Below are positions 1 through 8,062 of a stretch of 64,000 nucleotides of DNA, in pieces. The stretch lies in NCBI RefSeq assembly GCF_002632585.1, contig NZ_NIBV01000001.1:1507203-1571202 (forward strand). The letters are read 5' to 3'. The position numbers and the translations under genes were made by a program. The notes beneath the pieces were generated by a model. That model did not search any database. It had not been told where the DNA came from and was given only the letters and a program-made list of their open reading frames with translations. How positions within the stretch are numbered: the first letter of the stretch is position 1; every line of letters starts with the position of its first letter. This DNA comes from Xenorhabdus szentirmaii DSM 16338. GTDB taxonomy: Bacteria; Pseudomonadota; Gammaproteobacteria; Enterobacterales; Enterobacteriaceae.

Positions 1-271
1 GATAATTGCGCTCCAGCTCACCGTGGCGGCTGGTATAAACAATGGCATCGACTTGGTTACGGCGCAGGATTCCCAAACCACAATCCACGGCAAGACGACT
101 GCCAGAACTGAGACGGCGGGCCGTCATCATGGGAAGTTGGGTGCATTTTGTCAGTGGGTGCGACTCATCAATGATTGCGGGTGATGATGCAGACCATGCT
201 GCCCATTCTTCAGGCGTGGAAAGCCCCGGAGCGATGGCCTGCCAATCTGTAATATCCAATGTCAATTTCAT
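1..271 (-). CDS. Ketosynthase-like chain-length factor, N-terminal part (runs off the window)
   Basis: The reading frame opens at an ATG at 271 and runs out of the window at position 1, giving about 90 residues. The N-terminus (MKLTLDITDWQAIAPGLS, then a stretch with LPMMTARRLSSGSRLAVDCG) resembles the beta-ketoacyl synthase N-terminal domain family of chain-length factors found in aryl polyene clusters (ApeC in the Xenorhabdus nomenclature, as I recall it). Such proteins pair with a true ketosynthase and set chain length. It starts 13 bp after the methyltransferase stop on the same strand, so the two are likely co-transcribed. Family assignment is by pattern recognition; catalytic residues lie outside the window. 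Confidence 0.7.
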   Translation of the reverse strand, partial: MKLTLDITDWQAIAPGLSTPEEWAAWSASSPAIIDESHPLTKCTQLPMMTARRLSSGSRLAVDCGLGILRRNQVDAIVYTSRHGELERNY

Positions 272-284
272 GAAATACCGTTCG

Positions 285-1358
285 TTACTGCTTTTTGCAG
301 ATCAGTAATGTGTGCCCAAGCCCTAACTGATCAATTTGATTTTCTATGACCAACCCTGCTTTATTCAGGAACTGGGTAAAGTCATCAATGCTATAAAAGC
401 GACTGTTGCCGTTTGCCATGCATGTAAAATAAAGCGATGTTGCATTAAGGCTATAAGCCGCCGCTTCAAAAGGCTGACAATCCCAGAACAGTTCCATGAT
501 GCAGATCCGTGCACCGGGTTTCATCGCTGCTGAGATTTTGCGCAGAATATCTACAATTTGTGTTTCGGAAAAACAATCCAGGAATTGACTCATCCACCAG
601 ATATCCGCTTCTGTGGGGAGTTCATTATCCGATAACATGTCAACAGGGTAGCCGAAAATACGATCAGCCATGCCTTGGCTGCGGATATTTTCTTCAGCCA
701 GTTTTATTTGCTGGGGTAAATCCAGAATAGTGACGCTGACTTTACTGTCATATTGGCAGCAGCGCAATGCCCATTTTCCTGTATTGCCTCCCACATCGTA
801 AATCACGCCGGGCATCATGGAGAAAACGGTTTTCAATGCTGCATTAAATGCCGAATCAGAATAAAAATGATCGAATGAAAACCAACTGGTCTTCGCCGGT
901 TCAGGCAATTGGCTCAGCGCTGGGTAAATAGTTGACCATTCGCCAAAAACCTTCAAACCGGCGGGCTTATTTTTCATAAGCGATTCTTTTAGGTGGAATA
1001 GCCCTTGATAACAAACGTCTTGGGTAAAATCCATATTGACGCGGGTCATTTTATCATGCAACAAATAATGGCCAATTTTGCTGATGAAATAACGCTCATC
1101 TTTTTTGATGATAATTCTGCCACTCAATCCCATATTGAGCAAAATACCTACACCGTACCCATCTAATTCAGAATGGCTACATATTTCCTCTTTCGTTGCG
1201 CCGTTTTTATGGTTTTTATCTAAGAAAGATAAAATGCCACAATCACGTAGCCCGATTGCAGTCTGAAATAGCATGGGAGCAAAGGCAATGCGTTGAGCCT
1301 CAGTGATGGCTTCAAGGGCACTGAGTTCATCTTTGTCATAATTATAGGCAGAGATCAT
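285..1358 (-). CDS. SAM-dependent O-methyltransferase (aryl polyene type)
   Basis: A 357-residue protein with the layout of acetylserotonin O-methyltransferase-like enzymes: an N-terminal winged-helix dimerisation region (about 20-110) and a C-terminal Rossmann methyltransferase domain. The SAM-binding motif I reads VIYDVGGNTGKWALRC near residues 187-202, and an acidic stretch with DLPQQ follows at the usual distance for ribose binding. In aryl polyene clusters such an enzyme methylates the aryl head group. It lies between a lipoprotein gene and a chain-length-factor gene, all leftward, which supports that role. Function in this organism is inferred from family and context. Confidence 0.75.
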   Translation of the reverse strand: MISAYNYDKDELSALEAITEAQRIAFAPMLFQTAIGLRDCGILSFLDKNHKNGATKEEICSHSELDGYGVGILLNMGLSGRIIIKKDERYFISKIGHYLLHDKMTRVNMDFTQDVCYQGLFHLKESLMKNKPAGLKVFGEWSTIYPALSQLPEPAKTSWFSFDHFYSDSAFNAALKTVFSMMPGVIYDVGGNTGKWALRCCQYDSKVSVTILDLPQQIKLAEENIRSQGMADRIFGYPVDMLSDNELPTEADIWWMSQFLDCFSETQIVDILRKISAAMKPGARICIMELFWDCQPFEAAAYSLNATSLYFTCMANGNSRFYSIDDFTQFLNKAGLVIENQIDQLGLGHTLLICKKQ

Positions 1359-1453
1359 GTATCTAATATACCTGTTGTCAGTAAATAGATTGAAAAGAAA
1401 GCCTATCTCATCAGAAATGGATGATTACTTGGGATAGGCTTTAATATGGGTGC

Positions 1454-1846
1454 TTAATGATTACTCAGCAGGGCTAAATTTAACTGAATGTCTTTATCCA
1501 GATTATTGACCCAACGGTTATAATTGCGGTGAATTTTCCCGTTATGTGCTTTTAGATTGTGACTGGTCACATAGTTAATAGAGTAGTTTTTGTTGGTATA
1601 ATTGATGCGTATTTGCGCATCATGATCACGATTTTTCAAATACCCATTAATGACACCCGGTGAAACTTCAGTCATAACCCACTTACGTTTTTGGCCTGCT
1701 TCCAAAATCGCTTTTTTGACATCAGGCAGAGAATTGTGAGTCATGATAGTGGTTTGAGGGGTTAATATCGGTGTATTACGTGCGCAGCCTGAAAGCATGA
1801 CAACGCAAGCCAGACTGATTAATAGCTTATGTGACGTTTTCATCAT
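1454..1846 (-). CDS. Small outer-membrane-type lipoprotein, first gene of the operon
   Basis: A 130-residue protein with a lipoprotein signal peptide: Lys-containing start, hydrophobic core, and lipobox LSGC with the cysteine near residue 21. Residue 22 is Ala, so sorting to the outer membrane is expected. The mature part has a short alternating beta-type pattern (QIRINYTNKNYSINYV). I recognise no catalytic motif. Aryl polyene clusters commonly begin with a small lipoprotein gene of this size, and it is followed after 95 bp by the methyltransferase on the same strand. An alternative start at Met2 would change only one residue. Confidence 0.7.
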   Translation of the reverse strand: MMKTSHKLLISLACVVMLSGCARNTPILTPQTTIMTHNSLPDVKKAILEAGQKRKWVMTEVSPGVINGYLKNRDHDAQIRINYTNKNYSINYVTSHNLKAHNGKIHRNYNRWVNNLDKDIQLNLALLSNH

Positions 1847-2566
1847 TGTTCTCTGATTTAGAAGAAGTTATATAGCTTATGACATAGTGACTTTTATGCC
1901 AAATAGTTTAAATAAATTTTGATAGTCCTGTTACATTTATTATTCTATTCACCATCTCATTGAGGATTTTATTTTATTTTCTAGATATTATTGCTGTTTT
2001 TTTATTGGTTTTTATACCATATTAACTGCTTTTTAGTTATTTTTTGTCCATTTAATCTGTTAGTTTAAATTTGGGTGTAATATAGCAAAAATAAATTCAT
2101 TTATGTCATGAATGGAATTTTATTTTTTATTCGTTTTGTTGATGAACCCACTTTGGATACGCGATGTCATTTTTTATACAACTTCATTTTTGAAGAGGAT
2201 TCGAATGATGCTTGGGAATATATTCGTATTGTTATTAACGAGTAACTTAAAATGACGTGGTGATAAATTCGATGTTTTATTGAAGTTACGAATGTATTTG
2301 TTATAAACCTTCAATACTCCTTGAATACTTACTCTATTTTTACCGTTATTTAAGTGTTGGTTAATTCAATAAGAAATTAATTAAATTTAAATTAATAAAG
2401 AATAGTGGGTTTGGTTTTTATTCTTGCATTGATGAAATAAGCATTCAAAACATTACACATATCATTTTTTCCACTTATAGATCCCTTGGCTGAGCAGCAT
2501 CTTGAGATCCACTGGCGGTAGGTTATTACCATACTTCCCACGCCATAAGGAGTAAGGCATTTTTGG
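1847..2566. other. AT-rich stretch without a confident gene
   Basis: About 720 bp with very low GC. The right-hand side of the lipoprotein gene should contain the promoter of the leftward operon, but I cannot fix -35/-10 boxes with confidence. A 45-codon rightward frame (2108-2245) encoding an acidic C-terminus (FEEDSNDAWEYIRIVINE) looks protein-like but has no recognisable family. From about 2450 onward the base composition rises and phage-like coding debris begins. Confidence 0.5.
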
Positions 2567-2662
2567 GGATTTTTAGACGGGATAACCCTGCCTATGATCC
2601 AGTCATTGCGGCCGGGCTTTGTGGTCAACCAACAGCGGCTGAATAAGGTTAATCATAACTAA
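2567..2662 (+). pseudogene. C-terminal fragment of a phage structural gene
   Basis: An open stretch ending at a TAA at 2660-2662 translates to about 31 residues including LPMIQSLRPGFVVNQQRLNK. It reads like the conserved C-terminus of a phage tail-associated protein and is followed directly by another phage-like fragment. The same frame is closed by a stop at 2546-2548, so the N-terminus is gone. The resemblance is from memory of phage tail modules and should be treated as tentative. Confidence 0.4.
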
Positions 2663-3125
2663 TGAAAAGATGGCCATCACGTGGTTGCCCAAAGGCCACC
2701 AATCGGAGAGCAAAACCCCGATACAGCGGCAGATGGATGCCGCTTACCCGAGTTATCGGCTGGCCTGCACTTGCCCAAGTTCGCCCGGATTGAGGCCCAC
2801 ATGGAAAGCACGGCCTGTGGGGATATTTTTGACCCGTTTCGGCCACACTACGCCGTGGATATGCAATTGCTGGATGATGACGGTCAAAACGCCGCCGCGC
2901 CGGTGTATCAGGCCGTCCCGTTGCCCCGTGGTCTGGGTAGGCAGTCAGCAACTTAACATGATGGACCTAATGTTAGAGACACTGGATGTGGTCAGGGAGC
3001 TGGCCGAACTGACTGCCGCCCATACCCATCACAACACCGGCACGCCGGAGGACGCCAGCGTGATACGCAACACGGCCGCTAAATCGGAGGGGTTGCAAGA
3101 GAAGTATTCGCCGGTGATTGGCTAA
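2663..3125 (+). pseudogene. Phage tail/baseplate-type protein with internal deletion and frame change
   Basis: Two pieces of one protein appear in different frames. The first (about 2681-2940) includes KFARIEAHME and GDIFDPFRPHYAVDMQLLDD. The second (about 2925-3125) includes VWVGSQQLNMMDLMLETL and AELTAAHTHHNTGTPEDAS, ending KYSPVIG. In phage proteins of this kind the two halves are separated by a few hundred residues, so a deletion has joined the ends. The HTHxNTGTP pattern is typical of phage tail-module proteins. It is debris, separate from the satellite element to its right because it lies outside the tRNA repeats. Confidence 0.5.
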
Positions 3126-3159
3126 TCTTGGCGTCAGGGCAGTTTCCTGCCCTGATCTA

Positions 3160-3567
3160 TTAGGGATGAGCAATTTCTTTTCTGGCTAATTCAGCGAGAA
3201 AAGCAGAACGGTTTTTATAGTGTCCGTTTTTCTCAATGTAGCGGTCTATCGCGGTTAATAGATTGCCGGGCATGGTTAAATTAAATTTGACCGCCTTTGA
3301 TTCATATTTAGCGGGATCTAACTCAATGAGCGCGATAACTCCGCCATCCTCAGACAAGCGAGAATCATTGATGTAATCAGATGGGTCTTTAGGGGCAGGA
3401 ACATAACCGCCTTGTTCAGTCAAAACTTCCATGTGCTGCCCGAAAGCGCTTTCAGCATCACGGATAGTGTCTTCCAAGGTATCGCCAGCGAAAAAACAGC
3501 CCTCAACATCTGGAAAGTAACCGTCAAACCCATCTTCGGTTTTAAAGATAAAGAGTGGATAAATCAT
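3160..3567 (-). CDS. hicB: HicB-type antitoxin
   Basis: A 135-residue protein with an N-terminal degraded RNase H-like HicB fold (MIYPLFIFKTEDGFDGYFPDVEGCFFAGDT pattern split over residues 1-30) and a C-terminal ribbon-helix-helix or HTH-like DNA-binding part (KFNLTMPGNLLTAIDRYIEK) ending with KNRSAFLAELARKE. HicB neutralises the HicA mRNA interferase and represses the operon. It is downstream of hicA on the same strand, 62 bp away, in the usual hicA-hicB order. The intact frame suggests an active module kept beside decayed phage genes. Confidence 0.9.
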   Translation of the reverse strand: MIYPLFIFKTEDGFDGYFPDVEGCFFAGDTLEDTIRDAESAFGQHMEVLTEQGGYVPAPKDPSDYINDSRLSEDGGVIALIELDPAKYESKAVKFNLTMPGNLLTAIDRYIEKNGHYKNRSAFLAELARKEIAHP

Positions 3568-3629
3568 AGTGTACCTCGTTGTTTTATGATGAGTAGCGCA
3601 GAGAAGGAGCGGTTAGACCGCTCCTTGTG

Positions 3630-3821
3630 CTATAGCAACTTCAATCCTGAAATATTTTGTGCCTGCCTGATAATGCCCTTTGAAGCATCCTTTCTAGGAT
3701 GCGGTACGGTGATTATCTTCATGACTCCCGACTTGGTTAACGTGACATGACTTCCGTCTTGTCTTGCTTTTATCCATCCGTCAGCTATTAGGCGTTTTAT
3801 TAACTCTGCACTGCTCATCAA
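3630..3821 (-). CDS. hicA: HicA-type mRNA interferase toxin
   Basis: A 63-residue basic protein with the double-stranded RNA-binding-like HicA fold. The hallmark GSHVTLTKSG region carries the conserved histidine (about residue 25), and a GWxxxRQxGSH pattern precedes it. HicA cleaves mRNA and tmRNA unless bound by HicB. It is the first gene of the operon, 62 bp upstream of hicB. The start at 3821 gives MMSSAEL; Met2 is equally possible. A long inverted repeat upstream (3842-3898) is the likely operator. Confidence 0.9.
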   Translation of the reverse strand: MMSSAELIKRLIADGWIKARQDGSHVTLTKSGVMKIITVPHPRKDASKGIIRQAQNISGLKLL

Positions 3822-3841
3822 CCCTCCGTTTTGTTAGTGTG

Positions 3842-3898
3842 TGGGTATAATGCCTATAAATATTCGAGGGTTCAATAACTTTATAGGTGTTATACCCA
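3842..3898. promoter_or_regulatory. Inverted-repeat operator upstream of hicAB
   Basis: Left arm 3842-3860 (TGGGTATAATGCCTATAAA) and right arm 3880-3898 are inverted repeats with 17 of 19 positions matching, separated by 19 bp. The arms start 20 bp upstream of the hicA start and contain TATAAT-like hexamers, so RNA polymerase and HicB would compete for the same DNA. HicB-family antitoxins are known to autoregulate by binding palindromes at their promoter. Confidence 0.7.
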
Positions 3899-4518
3899 TA
3901 AAGTTTAATTGTATACTATTTGCTTTCTTATCCTTCAAATTCATTACCCGCCATAAAACGCAATCAGACGTACACAGAGCCATAATCAATTAAGCTGACT
4001 TCCCCTCGTGGTTAATTTGGATCGCGTGTCTATGTCACGTCTACGCAGCACAATCCCCACGAAATAAACGTAAACCTGACGTAAAACGCATTACACCGCA
4101 CCCGCCTGCACGTTTTGGATCAAAAAATTATTTCAGTTTTAAAATCCTACAAAGCAAGTCGCCAAACCGCGTCAGCACGGGCAGTGTGGGGAACATTGCA
4201 AAATGAAATGAGTGAAAAGATTTTCAGGGAATTTCAGTTTTTGGATCTAGAACGGATCGCAGAGAAAACGTTAACCAATTGATATAAAACGGAAATATCT
4301 GTTTTACGTGAGAAATTGGGTCGCGAGGAAAGGCTAAAAGAAATTTTTAAATACAGTAACAGTGCGGCTTTGTGGTCATTGAGAAACTGAAATCAATAAG
4401 AATTATTCTATTGCCCAAAAATTTTTTTCTCTTGGTTTTGATGAGCTAAAAATATCCAGTAAAAAATCGTGAATAGAGTAATGTCCAGAAATGTTGTGCG
4501 ACACTTTGCTACAGGCAT
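3899..4518. other. Intergenic debris between hicAB and the tRNA repeat
   Basis: About 620 bp with no complete gene. Short open pieces such as the one at about 4211 (MSEKIFREFQFLDLERIAEK) look like fragments of former genes, but I recognise none. No tRNA repeat, integrase or terminal repeat was found here that would delimit a second element. Confidence 0.4.
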
Positions 4519-4544
4519 AAAAAAACCACTCGCGTTTGAGTGGT
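4519..4544 (-). terminator. Rho-independent terminator, probably the original tRNA-Ile2 terminator
   Basis: The stem ACCACTC (4525-4531) pairs with GAGTGGT (4538-4544) over a 6-nt loop. Read on the minus strand it is followed by seven T (A-run at 4519-4525). It lies 28 bp beyond the truncated tRNA copy, where the tRNA transcript would have ended before the element integrated. Confidence 0.7.
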
Positions 4545-4572
4545 CTATCTTGCTGATTTAACAGCTAAAATT

Positions 4573-4617
4573 TGGCGGCCCCTGCTGGACTTGAACCAGT
4601 GACCAAGCGATTATGAG
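4573..4617. repeat. Left attachment site (attL): partial copy of the tRNA-Ile2 3' end
   Basis: These 45 bp match 16900-16944, the 3' end of the intact tRNA gene, at 43 positions. The two differences are in the CCA-adjacent base (4576) and one T-arm base (4600). The copy covers the anticodon loop to the CCA end and lacks the 5' half, as expected when an element integrates at a tRNA 3' end and rebuilds the tRNA at the other side. Confidence 0.9.
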
Positions 4618-4725
4618 GCTGGATATAACTTCCTACCTATTTATGCTTATTGTTTATTTTCAATAAATTATAAAATTCACAACCACTGTATAAATACCCA
4701 TAAATAACCTAAAATACTTGCCTAC

Positions 4726-4772
4726 GGTGTCCTATAGGTATCCTACAGCCTGAAAACGATTCACAGGATACC
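4726..4772. promoter_or_regulatory. Candidate integrase arm-binding repeats, left end
   Basis: GGTGTCCTATAGGTATCCTA at 4726-4745 contains two spaced copies of a GGTATCCTA-type word, and an inverted copy AGGATACC lies at 4765-4772, just before the integrase start. The right end of the element has GGTATCCTATGGGTATCCTA at 16834-16853. Repeats shared by both ends just inside the attachment sites are typical of the arm sites bound by the N-terminal domain of tyrosine integrases. Confidence 0.55.
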
Positions 4773-4789
4773 TTCATTGCTTGGTAACA

Positions 4790-5490
4790 ATGGAAAAGTG
4801 GGTTTTCACTTTTCAATATAGAGGGGGAGATGTGGAAACTTTCAAATTCACGAAAGCCAAACTGGAAAGCCTGCCACCCGCAGAACGCGGACAAGTTGAG
4901 TATGGTGATACGGTGGTAAATGGTTTACGTATTCGTATCGGTACGAGCGGAGTTAAGAGCTTTTGCATTTCCAGAAAGAGAAACGGAAAGTTTATCCGCG
5001 CGATATTAGGCCGATTTCCTGATCTCTCCATTGATAACGCCAGGGCAAAGGCGCTTGAAGTTCTTGGGTAGCTACTGTTCGGGATAAAGCCGAAAATGGA
5101 AGGGATGATGTCGCCGTTGCTGCATGTGACGCGGTTGAAATGGCTATGTTTACTGGACTACGTAAGTCAGAGATTTTTAACCTTACTTGGGATCGTGTGA
5201 ATATGGGAGGTCATTACTTCTGGATAGAAACAACCAAAAACGGCGATCCGCTCGAACTTCCCATTACCGATACCCTTCAAATGGAACGATGCCCGTCGCA
5301 CGTTCGGTACAATCGCTGAATTAGTGGGCGTCGGTAACTATATTTTGAAGCGCCTGATGAATCACAGAATATTACGCAGTGCTGATGTTACTCAGGGGTA
5401 TTTACATTTTGGTGCTGATGAATTGCAGGAGCCAGCTAAAAGAATAGAACAAGCCATACTGGAACATGCAGGCTTGGTAGAAAATAATAA
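4790..5490 (+). pseudogene. Tyrosine integrase, broken in at least three frames
   Basis: The N-terminal arm-binding domain (DUF4102 type) is open from about 4790 to a stop at 5069-5071 and includes GDTVVNGLRIRIGTSGVKSF. A second frame (5071-5319) holds the first catalytic arginine region, TGLRKSEIFNLTWDRVN. A third (from about 5285) holds RRTFGTIAELVG, LMNHRI and the catalytic tyrosine in DVTQGYLHFG. The total is about 700 bp against roughly 1.2 kb for an intact gene, so the middle has been deleted as well as frameshifted. The usual HxxR box reads NDARR, so the histidine is also changed. It sits directly beside attL, the normal place for an integrase. Confidence 0.85.
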
Positions 5491-5722
5491 ATTGGTCAGA
5501 AAGCAATGGCCAAACGCGAAAATCATTCTTGCGGCTGATAATGACTGGCACGAACAAGGCGAACGGGACAAAAACGGCAAACTAAAAAAGAACGTCGGCA
5601 AGATTGCCGCAGAAAAGGCCGCTCTATCTGTGGGTGGGTATCTTTACCACCGACTAAAGAAAAAGCCGATTGGGATGATTATCGCCAGCGTCACTGCATT
5701 GAGGCAGCAAAGCAAGCGTTGA
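5491..5722 (+). pseudogene. TOPRIM fragment of a satellite primase, fused to the integrase tail
   Basis: The frame that carries the integrase C-terminus continues without a stop into WPNAKIILAADNDWHEQG, a TOPRIM-type segment with the DxD motif, as in phage and plasmid primases, then GKIAAEKAALSVGG. The primase N-terminus is missing, and so is everything that normally lies between integrase and primase (AlpA-like regulator, small genes). This points to one deletion that joined the 3' end of int to the middle of the primase gene at about 5490. Confidence 0.65.
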
Positions 5723-7469
5723 GTGAAGGATTATGTCAGATAGGAAAAGAAAAAACCGTGCCAAAATCAGTCGAATACCAGAAAAAAGAACACGATCCGT
5801 TAAAGCCACATGTTGATACACGAAAGGGCGGTATTTATTGGGTCGAACCTAAAGAACAGAACGGGGAAATCATTGAGATTGAAAAATGGCTGAGTGATTA
5901 CATGGAAGTCGTCGGTATTGGTAACGATGGCGGGGAAGGTTATCTCAGGAAGGCACAGACAAACTGACCTTTGAAGCCTTACCCCGCCGTGAAATCGGGA
6001 TGCCGATAGGTTGGGCGCGGTTGCGTTCGAGGGGAATTAATATCACAACCAAAAATAGCCTGTTACCGATTTTATCCGACCACTTACGGCGCAGCGGAGA
6101 TCGCCGCCAGTGGGAAGTCACACAAACGGCAGGTTGGCACTGTGGGGCGTATGTCATGCCGGATGGTGAGATTATCGGTCAACAGTATATGCCTGTCGCA
6201 TTCTGTGATGGGACATCGGCGGTTATGGGCTATGTGGTCAGGGGAGCGGCTGACGAATGGAAAAACCGCGTTGCTTCATTGATGAAAGGCAACCGTTCAA
6301 TGATGCTGGGGGTGCTGGTGGGATTAGCTGCGCCGCTCAACTCGTTAACAGGGGGGAGCTGTTTTGGTGTGCATTTGTTCGCCCAGTCCTCAGCAGGTAA
6401 AACGACTACCGTTGAAGCCGCCAGTAGCTTATACGGTGATCCCGAAGAACTGAAATTATCATGGCATGGCACCCATCACGGTTTAAATAACGAGGCGGCA
6501 GCCCGTAATGATGGTTTTTTGCCGATTGATGAAATCGGGCAAAGCGCTAATCCGAAGGAAGTGGCAAACAGTGCCTACAGCTTATTTAATGGTGTCGGCA
6601 AAATTCAGGGGAAACGGGAAGGTGGAAACCGTGCGGTTATTCGCTGGAAGATAGCCGCCCTTTCGACGGGAGAGGAAGATTTAGAAACCTTCCTGATAAA
6701 AGGTGGAATTACCCCAAAGGCAGGGCAGTTAGTCAGGCTGTTGAGTGTGCCGTTTATTGATACGGAGTTTTTCAATGGTTATGAGGATGGTTATGCACAC
6801 GCAAGGGCAATCAAACGCGAATCAAAACGTTATTGTGGCACGGCTGGGCGGGCGTGGATCATGTGGCTGTCTGAAAATCAGGAACAGGCAATAGAAACGG
6901 TAACTCGTAAAGAAAAAGAGTAGCTTGATAGCCTGCCAGAAGAAGCTACAGCATAAGTAAAGCGTGTTGCTGTTCGCTTTGCTTTATTGGATGCTGCCGG
7001 AGAACTGGCAACCCATATTACAGGCTGGAGTAAGGAAGATTGCCACAGCGCGATAAAGCAAAGTTTTGATGACTGGTTAGCGGATTTTGGTATCGGGAAC
7101 CGTGAAAAATATCACGTCATCACCCGTGCCCGTGACTTTATCCAGAAATACGGCTTGTCGCGTTTTCAACCTTATACCTATGGGAAACTGAATGGAAACA
7201 TAGACACTGTTAACGCCATGAGAATTAACAATCTCGCGGGTTATCTGGTACATAACCGCCGTGATGATGGACAGACGGAATATCACATTATCCCCAGCGT
7301 ATTTGAAGAGGAAATCTTGCAGGGATTACAGAAGAGATCAGGATTTGAGGCTTTAGAAGAGGCTGGAATGTTAATTAAAGCCGAGAAAGACCGCTTTATC
7401 AGTAAAACTATTTCAGTGAATGGCACTCAGGGGCGGTTTGTGGTTCTGGTTTTCAATGATGAAGATTAA
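5719..7469 (+). pseudogene. DUF927-type helicase of the element, broken by a frameshift and stops
   Basis: Three open pieces make one protein. Piece 1 (5719-5967) holds the start of the DUF927 domain. Piece 2 (6000-6923) holds the core, with Walker A FAQSSAGKTTT and Walker B LPIDEIGQ. Piece 3 (about 6987-7469) is the C-terminal part. A frame change lies near 5940, and stops at 6921-6923 and 6953-6955 separate pieces 2 and 3. DUF927 proteins are primase-associated helicases of phage satellites and integrative elements and would unwind the origin. The GGGATAA repeat cluster starts just 25 bp downstream, a likely target. Confidence 0.8.
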
Positions 7470-7493
7470 CCCTCACGTAAAAAAGAAAACATT

Positions 7494-7788
7494 GGGATAA
7501 CGGGAATGCGGGATAATAAACATTTAATTGGTTAAATATCAGTAAGTTATATATATTCTAATTATCCCATTACATTCCCATTACATCTCGTAACTTGATG
7601 TAACTATAGATAAAGTATTAGCGTGACAATGGGATTATCCCGAAAACATTTTTTCTTTGGCAGGATATAATTCATTGAATAGTAAAGAATTAAAAATATT
7701 GCTACTGCGTTTCGGGATAAGCGGGATAATGTGGGATAAGTTAATCGAATGAAATATAAGGTAAAAATGACATTTATCCCGTAATCCC
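7494..7788. repeat. Cluster of GGGATAA repeats, candidate replication origin of the element
   Basis: The 7-mer GGGATAA occurs five times on the plus strand (7494, 7510, 7714, 7723, 7733) and three times on the minus strand (7562, 7635, 7774), with near copies at 7631 and 7782. Two gaps are 9 and 10 bp, close to one helical turn. By chance a 7-mer should appear about 0.04 times in 295 bp on both strands. The surrounding DNA is AT-rich and non-coding and follows the primase-helicase genes, where satellites of the P4 type carry iteron-like origin repeats. The function is inferred. Confidence 0.6.
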
Positions 7789-8062
7789 GTGGAAATTGAT
7801 GCAGTTATATAGCGTCGTGGTCATGAGAAAAATAATTGGATGAGCTTTTATCTTTTGTACTACCTGAAATATCAATTAGGTAATTGTCTGATTTTATTTA
7901 AGAATAGAGATTAATCACAATTCTACTGGTGTACTTTTATCCATGCTGGAATAGATAAGTATTATTGTTATATCCTGCCTAATTGATGCTGCATTGGGGA
8001 TGCATGACACAAGTCAATCAATCAATTATTAATTGATATTGGATGTTACGGAGAATTAAGGA
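7789..8062. other. AT-rich upstream region of the toxin gene
   Basis: About 270 bp of non-coding AT-rich DNA between the repeat cluster and the toxin gene. A GGAG ribosome-binding sequence is visible about 10 bp before the toxin ATG at 8063. A promoter must lie here because the preceding genes are broken, but I cannot name its boxes. Confidence 0.4.

Noticed and set aside
2392-2628. 78-residue leftward frame in the phage debris
   Set aside because: It is antisense to the phage-like C-terminal fragment at 2567-2662 and resembles no protein family.
7494-7788. CRISPR array
   Set aside because: The repeated word is only 7 bp, occurs in both orientations and has irregular spacing; no cas genes are nearby. 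No CRISPR array was seen anywhere in the window.
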